Below are positions 25,736 through 33,533 of a DNA stretch of 64,000 bases, piece by piece. The DNA is taken from the NCBI GenBank assembly GCA_013361095.1, contig JAATWA010000001.1, positions 930,001-994,000 on the forward strand, written 5' to 3'. Numbering within the stretch: the first letter of the stretch is position 1; each line of letters starts with the position of its first letter. The translations under genes were made by a program, and so were the position numbers. This DNA is from Pseudanabaena biceps (GTDB lineage: Bacteria > Cyanobacteriota > Cyanobacteriia > Pseudanabaenales > Pseudanabaenaceae). The notes beneath the pieces were generated by a model. The model worked only from the letters and a program-made list of their open reading frames with translations. It had not been told where the DNA came from and did not search any database.

Positions 25736-25790
25736 AAAGCCCAAGAATTGGCTGGCAGCGCTCCGCGCTGCCAGCCAATTCTTGGGCTTT
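25736..25790. repeat. Perfect 26-bp hairpin, CCCAAGA family
   Basis: AAAGCCCAAGAATTGG outer arm, GGCAGCGC-TCC-GCGCTGCC core; perfect over 26 bp. It lies 68 bp before the next gene. Confidence 0.9.
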
Positions 25791-25858
25791 GGTTTGTCCT
25801 AAAACAAATGACCATAGCTATAGTGCTGTAGCTAGTCGTGAAATAGTATGATCAGGCT

Positions 25859-26983
25859 ATGAATCAATATTTTGCAACTGTGGCAAGGGGTTTAGAAGCA
25901 CTTGCAGCACAGGAATTAGAACAACTAGGCGCTCATTCCGTTGAGGCGGGATTTTGTGGGGTCAGCTTTGCAGGCGATCGCACATTACTTTATCGTGTCA
26001 ATCTTTGGGCGCGGCTACCATTTCGGGTTTTGATGCACCTCGATCAATTTGACTGCCTTGATGCCGATGACCTTTATCAAGGAATTAAGGCGATCGATTG
26101 GTCAGAATTTTTGACTCCCGAAATGACCTTAGCAGTCAATGCCACTGGCAAAAATGACCAATTAAATCATACGCATTTCACTGCCTTGCAAGTCAAAAAT
26201 GCGATCGTGGATCAGCAAATGGATCGACTTAGTGAGCGATCAGATGTAGATGTAAATGAGCCAGATTTACGGATTGGCGTACATATTGATGACAATGGCT
26301 GTACCGTTAGCCTTGATAGCTCTGGCAATAGCCTTCATCGGCGTGGCTACCGTCCTGCGGTGGGATCTGCTCCTCTCAAAGAATCCCTAGCGGCGGCGCT
26401 AATTCAAATGTCAGATTGGCAACCCGATCAGATGTTTTATGATCCTCTTTGCGGCTCTGGCACGCTACCCCTAGAAGCAAGTCTAAAATCCCTAAATATT
26501 GCCCCTGGGATGTTTCGCGACAGTTTTGGCTTTGAGACTTGGCTAGATTTTGATCAGGCTCTCTTGGCGCAGTTAATTCAAGAAGCTGATGATGGTCGCT
26601 TAGATGCTTTACCTGCACCGATCTGGGGTAGCGATCGCAATCCTGAGGTTGTCGATCAAGCAGTTATTAATGCCAAGAATTGCGGCTTAGCTAATCATGT
26701 TTACTTCTCGGCTCTAGATCTAAGCGAGGTGATTGCTCCTGCCGCTAGTGGAGTTTTATTTTGCAATCCTCCCTATGGCGAGAGACTAGGACGAGATAGT
26801 GATTTGGGTGCTTTTTATAAACAGTTAGGAAATGTTTTAAAACAACAGTTTAAGGGATGGACAGCCTATGTCCTCAGTGGCAATAAAGAGCTATCTCAAA
26901 CCATCGGTTTAAAATCATCACAGCGATTTCCAGTATTGAATGGAGCTTTACCCTGTCAATTAATGAAGTATGAGCTTTATTGA
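25859..26983 (+). CDS. THUMP-domain 23S rRNA N2-guanosine methyltransferase, RlmL-like
   Basis: A 374-residue RNA methyltransferase. An N-terminal ferredoxin-like/THUMP RNA-binding region (1-160) is followed by a class I SAM domain of the UPF0020 family. Motif I is FYDPLCGSGTLPLEA and catalytic motif IV is FCNPPYGERLG. This resembles the N-terminal (RlmL) half of E. coli RlmKL, which makes m2G2445 in 23S rRNA; the RlmK half is absent, which is common outside enterobacteria. The exact target guanosine is inferred. Converges with the glycosyltransferase gene. Confidence 0.9.
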   Translation: MNQYFATVARGLEALAAQELEQLGAHSVEAGFCGVSFAGDRTLLYRVNLWARLPFRVLMHLDQFDCLDADDLYQGIKAIDWSEFLTPEMTLAVNATGKNDQLNHTHFTALQVKNAIVDQQMDRLSERSDVDVNEPDLRIGVHIDDNGCTVSLDSSGNSLHRRGYRPAVGSAPLKESLAAALIQMSDWQPDQMFYDPLCGSGTLPLEASLKSLNIAPGMFRDSFGFETWLDFDQALLAQLIQEADDGRLDALPAPIWGSDRNPEVVDQAVINAKNCGLANHVYFSALDLSEVIAPAASGVLFCNPPYGERLGRDSDLGAFYKQLGNVLKQQFKGWTAYVLSGNKELSQTIGLKSSQRFPVLNGALPCQLMKYELY

Positions 26984-26992
26984 ATATTTATC

Positions 26993-27025
26993 AAAGAGTG
27001 GCGGCGCTTCGCGCCGCCACTCTTT
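26993..27025. terminator. Perfect 15-bp hairpin between convergent genes
   Basis: AAAGAGTGGCGGCGC-TTC- and its complement. It starts 10 bp after the RlmL-like stop and overlaps the stop codon of the convergent glycosyltransferase gene. Confidence 0.85.
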
Positions 27026-28151
27026 ATGAAGCAATAGCTAGATCGTAAAGCTCCGCAGTTTTATTGAGCATGATCTCACTAGAAAAAAGCTGTTGGTAAC
27101 GCTCATAGCCTTTTTTGGCAAAGCGATCGCGTAATTCTTGGTCATTAATTAGTTCCCTTAGTTTAGCGGCTAAACTCTCAGGATCGCGGGGATTTACAAT
27201 AAAACCAGTTTGGCGATCGCTAACTTGTTCGGCAATACCACCCACGCAAGTGCCAACAACTGGCTTAGATTGAGACATCGCTTCTGCACAGGCAAGACTA
27301 CAAGCTTCTTGAAGTGAAGGCAATACAAAAATATCGAATAGCTGCATCAAATTGGGTAAGTCATCAAGATAGCCCGTAAAAATAACGCGATCGCCAATTC
27401 CTAAATCTTGAGACTCTTGCTTGAGCGATGTTTCTAAATCCCCATTACCAGCAATCACTAATATTAACTCTTGCTCCCCTCTCCCAATGGGAGAGGGGTT
27501 GGGGGTGAGGGCGGCAAATGCTTTCAATAGATAAGTCAAGCCCTTTGCCTCATTGAGTCTTGCGGCTGTGCCAAGGATGATTTGATTTGGAGGATCAAGA
27601 TTAAATTTTTGGGCAAACTCTAGAGACTTCTGCTGATTGAGAATAGGCTCTTTAACTCCGTTATAGACTAAATGGAGCTTCTTCTCATTTAGCCCTAATT
27701 CCTTTAACAGATTATATTCTGCTTCACAAACTGCGATAACTTGGTTAGCTAACAGATTATTAAACAAACAGGATAGTTGATAACTAATCTTGGCACTATC
27801 ACCATGATATCCATGCACCGTAAAGATTACAGGCACTTTCCCTAATGCTAATCGCACGGGCAACATCAATTCATGAGCGCCATGAACATGAACTAAATCG
27901 ATCGCTTGTTCTTTTTGAATCTCTTTAATTCCTCTAAGTAATTCGGGCAATCCCTTAAAAAAATTAAAATCCCATCGCGTAAACTCTCGCTGCGTAATTG
28001 GTAAGGCTCGAAACTGTGGTGCGCCTTTGCCGTCGGGGGCGATGAATGATATTTTGTAGCGATCGCGAAGTCCTTCAATCAAGCTAAGGGCTTGTTTTTC
28101 TGTGCCGCCTTGATTGAGATAAGGTAAAACAAAGAGAATATGTTTTTTCAC
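27024..28151 (-). CDS. GT4-family glycosyltransferase with repeat-derived insertion
   Basis: A 375-residue GT-B fold glycosyltransferase. N-terminal half: LFVLPYLNQGGTEKQALSLI acceptor-side motif and VHVHGAHELM. C-terminal half: donor-binding VIFTGYLDDLPNLMQLFDIF, then the E-x7-E motif in SLQEACSLACAEAMSQSKPVV. It probably transfers a sugar from a nucleotide donor in exopolysaccharide or glycolipid synthesis; acceptor unknown. In the middle it carries LTPNPSPIGRGEQE, encoded by a G/C-rich palindromic segment at about 27471-27515, a known cyanobacterial repeat-derived peptide that keeps the frame. The stop lies in a terminator hairpin. Confidence 0.9.
   Translation of the reverse strand: MKKHILFVLPYLNQGGTEKQALSLIEGLRDRYKISFIAPDGKGAPQFRALPITQREFTRWDFNFFKGLPELLRGIKEIQKEQAIDLVHVHGAHELMLPVRLALGKVPVIFTVHGYHGDSAKISYQLSCLFNNLLANQVIAVCEAEYNLLKELGLNEKKLHLVYNGVKEPILNQQKSLEFAQKFNLDPPNQIILGTAARLNEAKGLTYLLKAFAALTPNPSPIGRGEQELILVIAGNGDLETSLKQESQDLGIGDRVIFTGYLDDLPNLMQLFDIFVLPSLQEACSLACAEAMSQSKPVVGTCVGGIAEQVSDRQTGFIVNPRDPESLAAKLRELINDQELRDRFAKKGYERYQQLFSSEIMLNKTAELYDLAIAS
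27471..27515. repeat. In-frame coding insertion of a G/C-rich palindromic repeat
   Basis: CTCCCCTCTCCC-AAT-GGGAGAGGGG followed by TTGGGGGTGAGGG. The same sequence family forms the inside of the MITE at 52120-52270. It encodes the LTPNPSPIGRGE peptide of the glycosyltransferase. Confidence 0.85.
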
Positions 28152-28196
28152 TTTGCGTAAGTCCTCATTAAAAAAATTGTAAAGAGATGTTTTTCA

Positions 28197-28245
28197 AAAG
28201 CTGTGGCGATCGCCACAGCTTTTTAGGTTTTAAGAAAGCGCTGTA
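28197..28245. repeat. Hairpin plus reversed TACAGCGC module
   Basis: A perfect 28-bp palindrome (28197-28224, AAAAGCTGTGGCGATCGCCA..) is followed by the reverse complement of TACAGCGCTTTCTTAAAACC. It lies directly downstream of the asparaginase gene. Confidence 0.8.
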
Positions 28246-29205
28246 TTAAATTAGAGACAACTCTCCGACTGTCTCTAATCGGCTATATTTCCCAACTGAA
28301 AGAAACAACTCTTCTAATCTTTGAGAAACAGTTGGCGAAATCCAGCCTAGCTCCTTCAGTAAATGGATAGAAACAGCAGTTTTTGCCCTTTTCGATCCAT
28401 CCATTACTTTAATGGCTAGCCCTAATCCTTCGCCGACCCGTCCGATACATTGCACACCTTCGGCTCCCGACTTACTAACTATCTCTCCACACGTCAAACG
28501 CATTAGCTCAGTATCAAACTGACCATCACCTGAAACCATATCAGGGTTCCTAGTCATAGCGCGAGTAATTCTTTCTAGATGAACATGATCATGGGCTGAG
28601 AGTAGAGCGTAAAGTCGGGCTAATTGTCCAATTTCTAATAGATAAGTCGGTACACCACAGTCATCATGGGCGCAAATAAACTCAGCCGCGGGCATATGCA
28701 ATAAATCTGCCATTGTATTTAAAGCTAATTGCTGCACAGGATGATTGCGATCCATATAAGAAGAGATCTGCCAGCCTTGTTGCTTGCAGATGGCGATCAT
28801 TCCTGCGTGTTTGCCAGAGCAATTATGTTGAAGCGGACTTTTTTGGCAATCGGGAAGAGGACATTGCAATGCGCTTGGCTCGACATCACACCGCCACAGA
28901 ATGCTAAATACTTGTCTTGCTTGCGCGATCGTGCCTTGATGTGAACCGCAAATAATTGCTAGATCGGTCTCAGATAGGTTAAACCGCTCCTGTGCGCCTG
29001 TAATCGAAACGGGAAGTGCTTGTATGGGTTTGAGACAAGAACGCGCAAAAGTGGTTGTATGTGGATCACCTGCAACCGAGAGAATGCGTCCTCTCGTATC
29101 AACTACCGCAGCTTGGCAAGCGTGAACTGATTCGACAATACCTTCGCGTAATAATTGGACAGTAATTTTATTTGCGGAGAAACGATTGCGCTTGCCAAGA
29201 TTCAT
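28246..29205 (-). CDS. Asparaginase II family protein (L-asparaginase)
   Basis: A 319-residue member of the thermolabile (Rhizobium-type) asparaginase II family, which hydrolyses L-asparagine to aspartate and ammonia. Recognisable: REGIVESVHACQAAVVD near the N-terminus, the catalytic SxxK in ARSCLKPIQALP, the conserved CGSHQG, NCSGKHAGM, HDDCGVPTY and GRVGEGLGLAIKVMDG blocks. The Cys and Lys residues of CSGKH match the metal- and substrate-binding site of this family. ATG 29205 was chosen; the N-terminus is basic and short. The C-terminus ends at a palindromic element, so a few residues may have been altered. Monocistronic. Confidence 0.88.
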   Translation of the reverse strand: MNLGKRNRFSANKITVQLLREGIVESVHACQAAVVDTRGRILSVAGDPHTTTFARSCLKPIQALPVSITGAQERFNLSETDLAIICGSHQGTIAQARQVFSILWRCDVEPSALQCPLPDCQKSPLQHNCSGKHAGMIAICKQQGWQISSYMDRNHPVQQLALNTMADLLHMPAAEFICAHDDCGVPTYLLEIGQLARLYALLSAHDHVHLERITRAMTRNPDMVSGDGQFDTELMRLTCGEIVSKSGAEGVQCIGRVGEGLGLAIKVMDGSKRAKTAVSIHLLKELGWISPTVSQRLEELFLSVGKYSRLETVGELSLI

Positions 29206-29315
29206 AAATTATTGCTTGAGATTCACCATCATCATCCTACGGTATACAGCGCAAAGCGCTGATATAAAAAACTAGTTTCGTAAGGCAAGTTGTCAAAGCT
29301 TTACCCACAAGTAGC

Positions 29316-29412
29316 TACTCCCTTCCCACTATCAAAACAGACATTAAAAACCCAAAACTAGCGTGGCGGCGCTTCGCGCCGCCACGTCTAATTTTTCACT
29401 GGGAAGGGAGTA
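29316..29412. mobile_element. TA-flanked MITE (copy 3, inverted orientation, 97 bp)
   Basis: Ends TACTCCCTTCCCACTATC and CACTGGGAAGGGAGTA. The unique flank ACATTAAAAACCC is on the left here but on the right in copies 1 and 4, so this copy is inverted. The internal hairpin has core GTGGCGGCGC-TTC-. Confidence 0.85.
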
Positions 29413-29429
29413 GGCATAATTAATTACAA

Positions 29430-29482
29430 ACCAAAACCCGTAAAGTTGCGCCCCGTAGGGGCGCAACTTTACGGGTTTTGGT
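29430..29482. repeat. Perfect 25-bp hairpin
   Basis: ACCAAAACCCGTAAAG outer arm, GCGCCCC-GTA-GGGGCGC core; perfect. Confidence 0.9.
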
Positions 29483-29506
29483 AATTTATTTTGCACAAAT
29501 ACTTAA

Positions 29507-29631
29507 TAATTCTCCTTATGAAATCAAGTTTGGGGTTTTCAGCGACGAAAGTCCTGAAAATCCCCAACTTGATTTTTTGAAAGCCAGTCCACAGCTGGCT
29601 TTCAAAAAATCAAGTTTTACGATGAGAGTTG
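29507..29631. repeat. Three-arm palindromic element (copy 1)
   Basis: Order on the reverse strand: ACTCTCAT end, arm X (AACTTGATTT), hairpin GAAAGCCAG..CTGGCTTTC, X complement, hairpin GGGGATTTTCAG../..CTGAAAACCCC, X again, GGAGAATT end. It is collinear with 63235-63362, where X is replaced by AACATTGG at all three places. Confidence 0.8.
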
Positions 29632-29718
29632 CTGATTCACTCAGCAAAGCTAACGAAAGCGAGGAGCTTAATGTCATAATGAGGCAGACGTATTAGACGA
29701 ACTAAACCTCGAACGGAC

Positions 29719-30852
29719 ATGGCGAAAAATTCCTCTGCGGCGGCAAACAGTCAAGTTGATAAGAAAGCTCAAGCAGCAAAATCCAGCATCAGCCCTGAGA
29801 AGAAAAAGGCTCTTGATGCGATCATGCTAAAGATCGAAAAGGATCATGGTAAAGGAGCGATCATGCGTCTGGGCGATGCTACAAACATGCGTGTCGAGAC
29901 AATTCCTAGCGGTGCATTACCTCTCGACTTAGCTCTCGGTGGTGGCTTACCCAAGGGACGAGTCATCGAAGTTTACGGGCCTGAAAGCTCAGGGAAAACT
30001 ACTCTAGTCCTTCATGCGATCGCCGAAGTCCAGAAACGTGGTGGCATTGCTGCTTTTGTCGATGCTGAACATGCGCTTGACCCTACCTATGCCGCCAGTG
30101 TTGGCGTTGATATTAATAACCTGTTGATTTCTCAGCCAGATTCAGGGGAAATGGCTTTGGAGATCGTTGATAACTTAGTGCGATCAATGGCAGTGGATAT
30201 CATCGCGATCGACTCCGTGGCAGCTCTTGTCCCCCGTGCCGAAATCGAAGGAGAAATGGGCGCGACCCATGTAGGTTTGCAGGCGCGGCTAATGAGCCAA
30301 GCTCTCCGTAAAATCACCGCCAATGTCGGAAAATCCAACTGTATTGTCATCTTTCTAAACCAATTGCGCCAAAAAATCGGCGTATCCTACGGTAGCCCCG
30401 AAACCACCACAGGCGGAACTGCTCTCAAGTTTTATGCTTCAGTGCGTCTTGATATTCGTCGCATCCAAACTCTGAAGAAGGGAACAGAGGAGTATGGAAT
30501 TCGCGCTAAGGTCAAGGTCGCCAAAAACAAAGTTGCACCACCTTTTCGGATTGCTGAATTTGACATTATTTTTGGTAAAGGAATCTCCACTCTTGGCTGT
30601 TTAGTCGATCTTGCGGAAGAGATGAATATCATCGTTCGCAAAGGTGCTTGGTATAGCTATCAAGGCGACAATATTGGACAGGGGCGAGACAACACGATCA
30701 AATATATGGAAGAAAAGCCCGAATTTGCTGAAGATATAGAAAAGCAAGTCCGCGAAAAACTATCCGCAGGTGTTGAAGTTTCTGCAACTAAAGTTGTTCC
30801 TGAAGAAATTGAGCCTGAAGATGAAGATGAACTAATTCCCGATGATTTCTAA
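29719..30852 (+). CDS. recA: Recombinase RecA
   Basis: A 377-residue RecA: forms ATP-dependent filaments on single-stranded DNA for strand exchange and SOS induction. Walker [11 protein letters not shown], the conserved MAW-type motif region [15 protein letters not shown], Walker [11 protein letters not shown], the L2 loop [22 protein letters not shown], and an acidic C-terminal tail ([11 protein letters not shown]) are all present. The N-terminus has a ~25-residue Ala/Ser/Lys-rich extension common in cyanobacteria. The start ATG follows CGAACGGAC. Complete and apparently functional, in contrast to mutS. It converges with zipN across two hairpins. Confidence 0.98.
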   Translation: MAKNSSAAANSQVDKKAQAAKSSISPEKKKALDAIMLKIEKDHGKGAIMRLGDATNMRVETIPSGALPLDLALGGGLPKGRVIEVYGPESSGKTTLVLHAIAEVQKRGGIAAFVDAEHALDPTYAASVGVDINNLLISQPDSGEMALEIVDNLVRSMAVDIIAIDSVAALVPRAEIEGEMGATHVGLQARLMSQALRKITANVGKSNCIVIFLNQLRQKIGVSYGSPETTTGGTALKFYASVRLDIRRIQTLKKGTEEYGIRAKVKVAKNKVAPPFRIAEFDIIFGKGISTLGCLVDLAEEMNIIVRKGAWYSYQGDNIGQGRDNTIKYMEEKPEFAEDIEKQVREKLSAGVEVSATKVVPEEIEPEDEDELIPDDF

Positions 30853-30891
30853 TCAACCAGCAAAATAGTGCAAAGCGCCGCTGTGCTGATT

Positions 30892-30940
30892 TCCAATAAT
30901 TAAGGGTGCGCGGCGATGTCGCGCACCCTTAATTATTGGG
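30892..30940. terminator. 20-bp hairpin downstream of recA
   Basis: TCCAATAATTAAGGGTGCGC pairs with its complement around GGCGATGTC, with a one-base bulge at the outer end. Probable recA terminator. Confidence 0.75.
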
Positions 30941-30960
30941 ATAAGCTTACTCTTCGCTAA

Positions 30961-31003
30961 AAATAATTGATAGGCGGCGCGAAGTGCCGCCTATCAATTA
31001 TTT
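30961..31003. terminator. 18-bp perfect hairpin downstream of zipN
   Basis: AAATAATTGATAGGCGGC and its complement around a 7-base loop. It ends 2 bp before the stop codon of the minus-strand zipN gene. Confidence 0.8.
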
Positions 31004-31005
31004 GG

Positions 31006-33183
31006 TTAGAAAACTAACATTTCTCTGATCAGCCATTTATTATCTTTTTTCACTAAGTCATATTCCACTTTGTAGTTAGCATCTTCTTTAGAAGCATTGC
31101 GATCAAGTTCTCCATTAAGAAAGTAGTTGCGCGACTCTGAGATTTGGGCAACTACTTTAGCTTTGCTGTCACCGTCAGGAATAACTTCGCTAACTTCGGT
31201 GGACTTAGTTTTATATTGCAAGTAGGAATTGCTATCTTTAAGCTCCTTAGCACGTCCCCTCCAGTCACTAAGCGCAGGTTCCGCCAAAATTTCTTCTAAT
31301 ATATTTTGCTCATAGGTATTCCCAAGGGCTTTAGATTTAGTTGATTGCCATGCCTCAATTAACTTTGTGGCATTTGCTTTGTCTAGGGGGCCATCTTGGG
31401 CAACTGGAGCATTAGTTTCTTCTTTGAGAGACTGAACTAGATTAGTAATTGGTTTTTCTAAGGCGATCGCAGGGGGACGAGAAGCACTTGTCAGGGATCG
31501 AAAAGCCCATACTGTTAGCCAGATAGAACCACCTATCAAGGCGATCGCGATCGCAATTACAGTTGCTAAGCGTCCATAATTAAATTTGCGTTTGGGCGGC
31601 ATTGCCATAGGCTGAGCTAGGCGAGAACGCTTGATTTCTCTAGCTGCTTGATTAATATTTTGATTAGGATTTTGGCTTGGCGTTGGTGCGGGTGGAATGT
31701 TGCTGGAATATCGGGATTTAGATTGTTCACGCGGGATGTTGCCATTGAGTTTACTAGCAGCTACGCGATCGCCCATTGAGGTTGTAGAACGTTGAAACCG
31801 ATTTGGAGTTTCAGGAGCATAGCTAGATAGTTTAGTATCGGCAACGATACGATTTTCGGATACTAGTTCACGACTAGATGATAGATCAGCCTCCGATGAC
31901 ACAAGGCGATCGCCAACGGGAGAAGTCCATTCCGATGACATTGCTCCCGTATTGGGCAGTTCTTCTAAATAAGCTTGCACCTGCTCATCAGCAAAATAAT
32001 CCTTAAGCGAAACTGTCTGACTCATCAGATCACGGAAGTGTGGGTAGACCTCTTCCTGCATCCAACGCTCACTGTAGAGACATAGCCCAGGCAGAAGATC
32101 GGGCGCACCTTCAGAGTTTTGACGAATAAAGGCGATCTGGTCTTCCTCGGCGCTACTGTCGATCGCCACACTGGCTTCTTCAGTCTGTCCGAGCAGTAAC
32201 GCACATACAGCTTTTTCTAAATAAATATCTTGCTTAGCGCTTAGCTTGACCAACAGCCCCTTGGCTCGACGAATTAAAGCGGGCTGGCGCTGCGAAAAAC
32301 CTCTCGCAATCAATGCATAGACCGCCAGATAAGTGGCTACTGACGATGGGCGACGAGCCTCGTCTTCAAATAAAGTTTGCTGCTCAATCGCAGTCATATA
32401 GCTGCGTAACTGTTGAATAAATCGCAGAAAATCATCAATGCCAAGACTGGAATAATCATTGCCAGAGCCATCAATTCCCCTGCGCGCTTCCAGCATTTCC
32501 TGCAAAAGCGACATACCACGACGATGGGCTTCAGTCTGATTATCAGGAGATGCTAATAGCTCAAGGATACGATAAGGGCGGAGGCGGAATAAGTCAGCTT
32601 GAATTTCACTGCGAATACTCAAAAATAAGCCTTCTCGCAACAAAATCTCTTGGGCAGACTCTAAAGCTACAGCCGCAGATTCATATTCCCCCTGTTTCCA
32701 ATATTCACGACCGAGATCTAGATAGGAAAGTGACACAGACAGCAATAAGTCAGGATCATGGGGAGAAATGCGAGCTGACTGATGTTCCGCTTCTTCGGGG
32801 TCATAGTAGGGGCGAGCTAAGGATAAAACCTTTGCTGACTCACCGAGTTCATAAAAAATTAGTAATAGTCCTGTAAAGTCTTTTTCGTCCACTTCAATCT
32901 GAGGTGGCAGGGTAAGGACGGGGCGATCGCTGGTTGATGTGGTGGCTTCAGCGGTGCTGTCGGTAATTTCACTGGCGACAGCAGTGGCATTATTGCGGCG
33001 ATCGCTGTCTATTAGGGTCTCATAGGCTTTATCAATGATGCGCTTGCGAGAGGCGATCGCCGCATCAGAATATTCCCGCCTTGGCATTGAGAGCAGGCGG
33101 TCACGATGGGCTTGATGAATTTTCTCTAGCCCTGACAGGTGTGTTAAACCAAGGATACGGTAGCAGTCTAGGGGAACTCTCAC
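31006..33183 (-). CDS. Cell division protein ZipN/Ftn2 (ARC6 homologue)
   Basis: A 725-residue cyanobacterial divisome organiser that anchors FtsZ at the membrane. A J-domain-like N-terminus without HPD (LDCYRILGLTHLSGLEKIHQAHRDRLL) is followed by an alpha-helical TPR-like region (about 110-400), a low-complexity linker (400-530), one TM helix at about 540-562 (TVIAIAIALIGGSIWLTVWAF), and the C-terminal ARC6/IMS-type domain (about 600-725; AIEAW-type LIEAWQSTKSKALG and the YLQYKTKSTEV strand). The length fits the family. Single gene, convergent with recA. Confidence 0.92.
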   Translation of the reverse strand: MRVPLDCYRILGLTHLSGLEKIHQAHRDRLLSMPRREYSDAAIASRKRIIDKAYETLIDSDRRNNATAVASEITDSTAEATTSTSDRPVLTLPPQIEVDEKDFTGLLLIFYELGESAKVLSLARPYYDPEEAEHQSARISPHDPDLLLSVSLSYLDLGREYWKQGEYESAAVALESAQEILLREGLFLSIRSEIQADLFRLRPYRILELLASPDNQTEAHRRGMSLLQEMLEARRGIDGSGNDYSSLGIDDFLRFIQQLRSYMTAIEQQTLFEDEARRPSSVATYLAVYALIARGFSQRQPALIRRAKGLLVKLSAKQDIYLEKAVCALLLGQTEEASVAIDSSAEEDQIAFIRQNSEGAPDLLPGLCLYSERWMQEEVYPHFRDLMSQTVSLKDYFADEQVQAYLEELPNTGAMSSEWTSPVGDRLVSSEADLSSSRELVSENRIVADTKLSSYAPETPNRFQRSTTSMGDRVAASKLNGNIPREQSKSRYSSNIPPAPTPSQNPNQNINQAAREIKRSRLAQPMAMPPKRKFNYGRLATVIAIAIALIGGSIWLTVWAFRSLTSASRPPAIALEKPITNLVQSLKEETNAPVAQDGPLDKANATKLIEAWQSTKSKALGNTYEQNILEEILAEPALSDWRGRAKELKDSNSYLQYKTKSTEVSEVIPDGDSKAKVVAQISESRNYFLNGELDRNASKEDANYKVEYDLVKKDNKWLIREMLVF

Positions 33184-33430
33184 TTTACTTTTCTACCCAA
33201 AACTTTAATTGGAAACGCTGATTGCAATACCGATAATGCCAACCTGTTTGCCTCTCTAAAAGAAATGCTCCGTATCTAAATCAACCTGAGAACACTATGT
33301 TTAATACATTCAAGAAATTGAGTACATTAAACGCACGAATTATACACCAAGTTAACTGGCTTGGTAAAAGCAAAGCTAAAAGAACAGCAATTCGCGTGAT
33401 AAAAATTGTTTTTTCAAAACTAGGGCTAGT

Positions 33431-33477
33431 TACTCGCTTGCCACCCAAGAATTAAATTCTTGGGTGGCAAGCGAGTA
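33431..33477. repeat. Perfect 23-bp hairpin with inverted module order
   Basis: TACTCGCTTGCCACCCAAGA.. pairs perfectly around a single A. The CCCAAGAATT motif, which is normally the outer boundary, is here at the centre. Confidence 0.9.
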
Positions 33478-33500
33478 TCACAATCCAAAACCAAAAAGTG

Positions 33501-33525
33501 AGTGGCGGCGCGAAGCGCCGCCACT
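33501..33525 (-). terminator. 11-bp perfect hairpin after the TetR gene
   Basis: AGTGGCGGCGC-GAA-GCGCCGCCACT, 8 bp downstream of the minus-strand stop. Confidence 0.75.
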
Positions 33526-33533
33526 AATCCTAG

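Larger units (their letters stand above)
25314..25858. other. 545-bp repeat-filled gap
   Basis: No gene is seen. It contains, in order, repeat R4, a stem formed by GATCCCCGACTTTTT and its complement, repeat R5, a TA-flanked MITE (25582-25678) and a perfect hairpin (25736-25790). It marks the right edge of the toxin-antitoxin island. Confidence 0.7.
29206..29718. other. 513-bp gap filled with three palindromic elements
   Basis: It holds a MITE (29316-29412), a perfect 25-bp hairpin (29430-29482) and a three-arm palindromic element (29507-29631). Only the last ~85 bp before recA look free of repeats. A 72-codon frame here crosses the repeats and is not considered a gene. Confidence 0.65.
33184..33533. 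other. 350-bp gap between minus-strand genes
   Basis: It contains the two hairpins at 33431-33477 and 33501-33525. The remaining ~240 bp upstream of zipN shows no gene or clear promoter. A GTACATTAAACG-like AT-rich stretch near 33320 is unremarkable. Confidence 0.5.

Noticed and set aside
29478..29696. 72-codon frame upstream of recA
   Set aside because: It runs through a hairpin and a three-arm palindromic element and has no protein-like composition; it is a by-product of the repeats.
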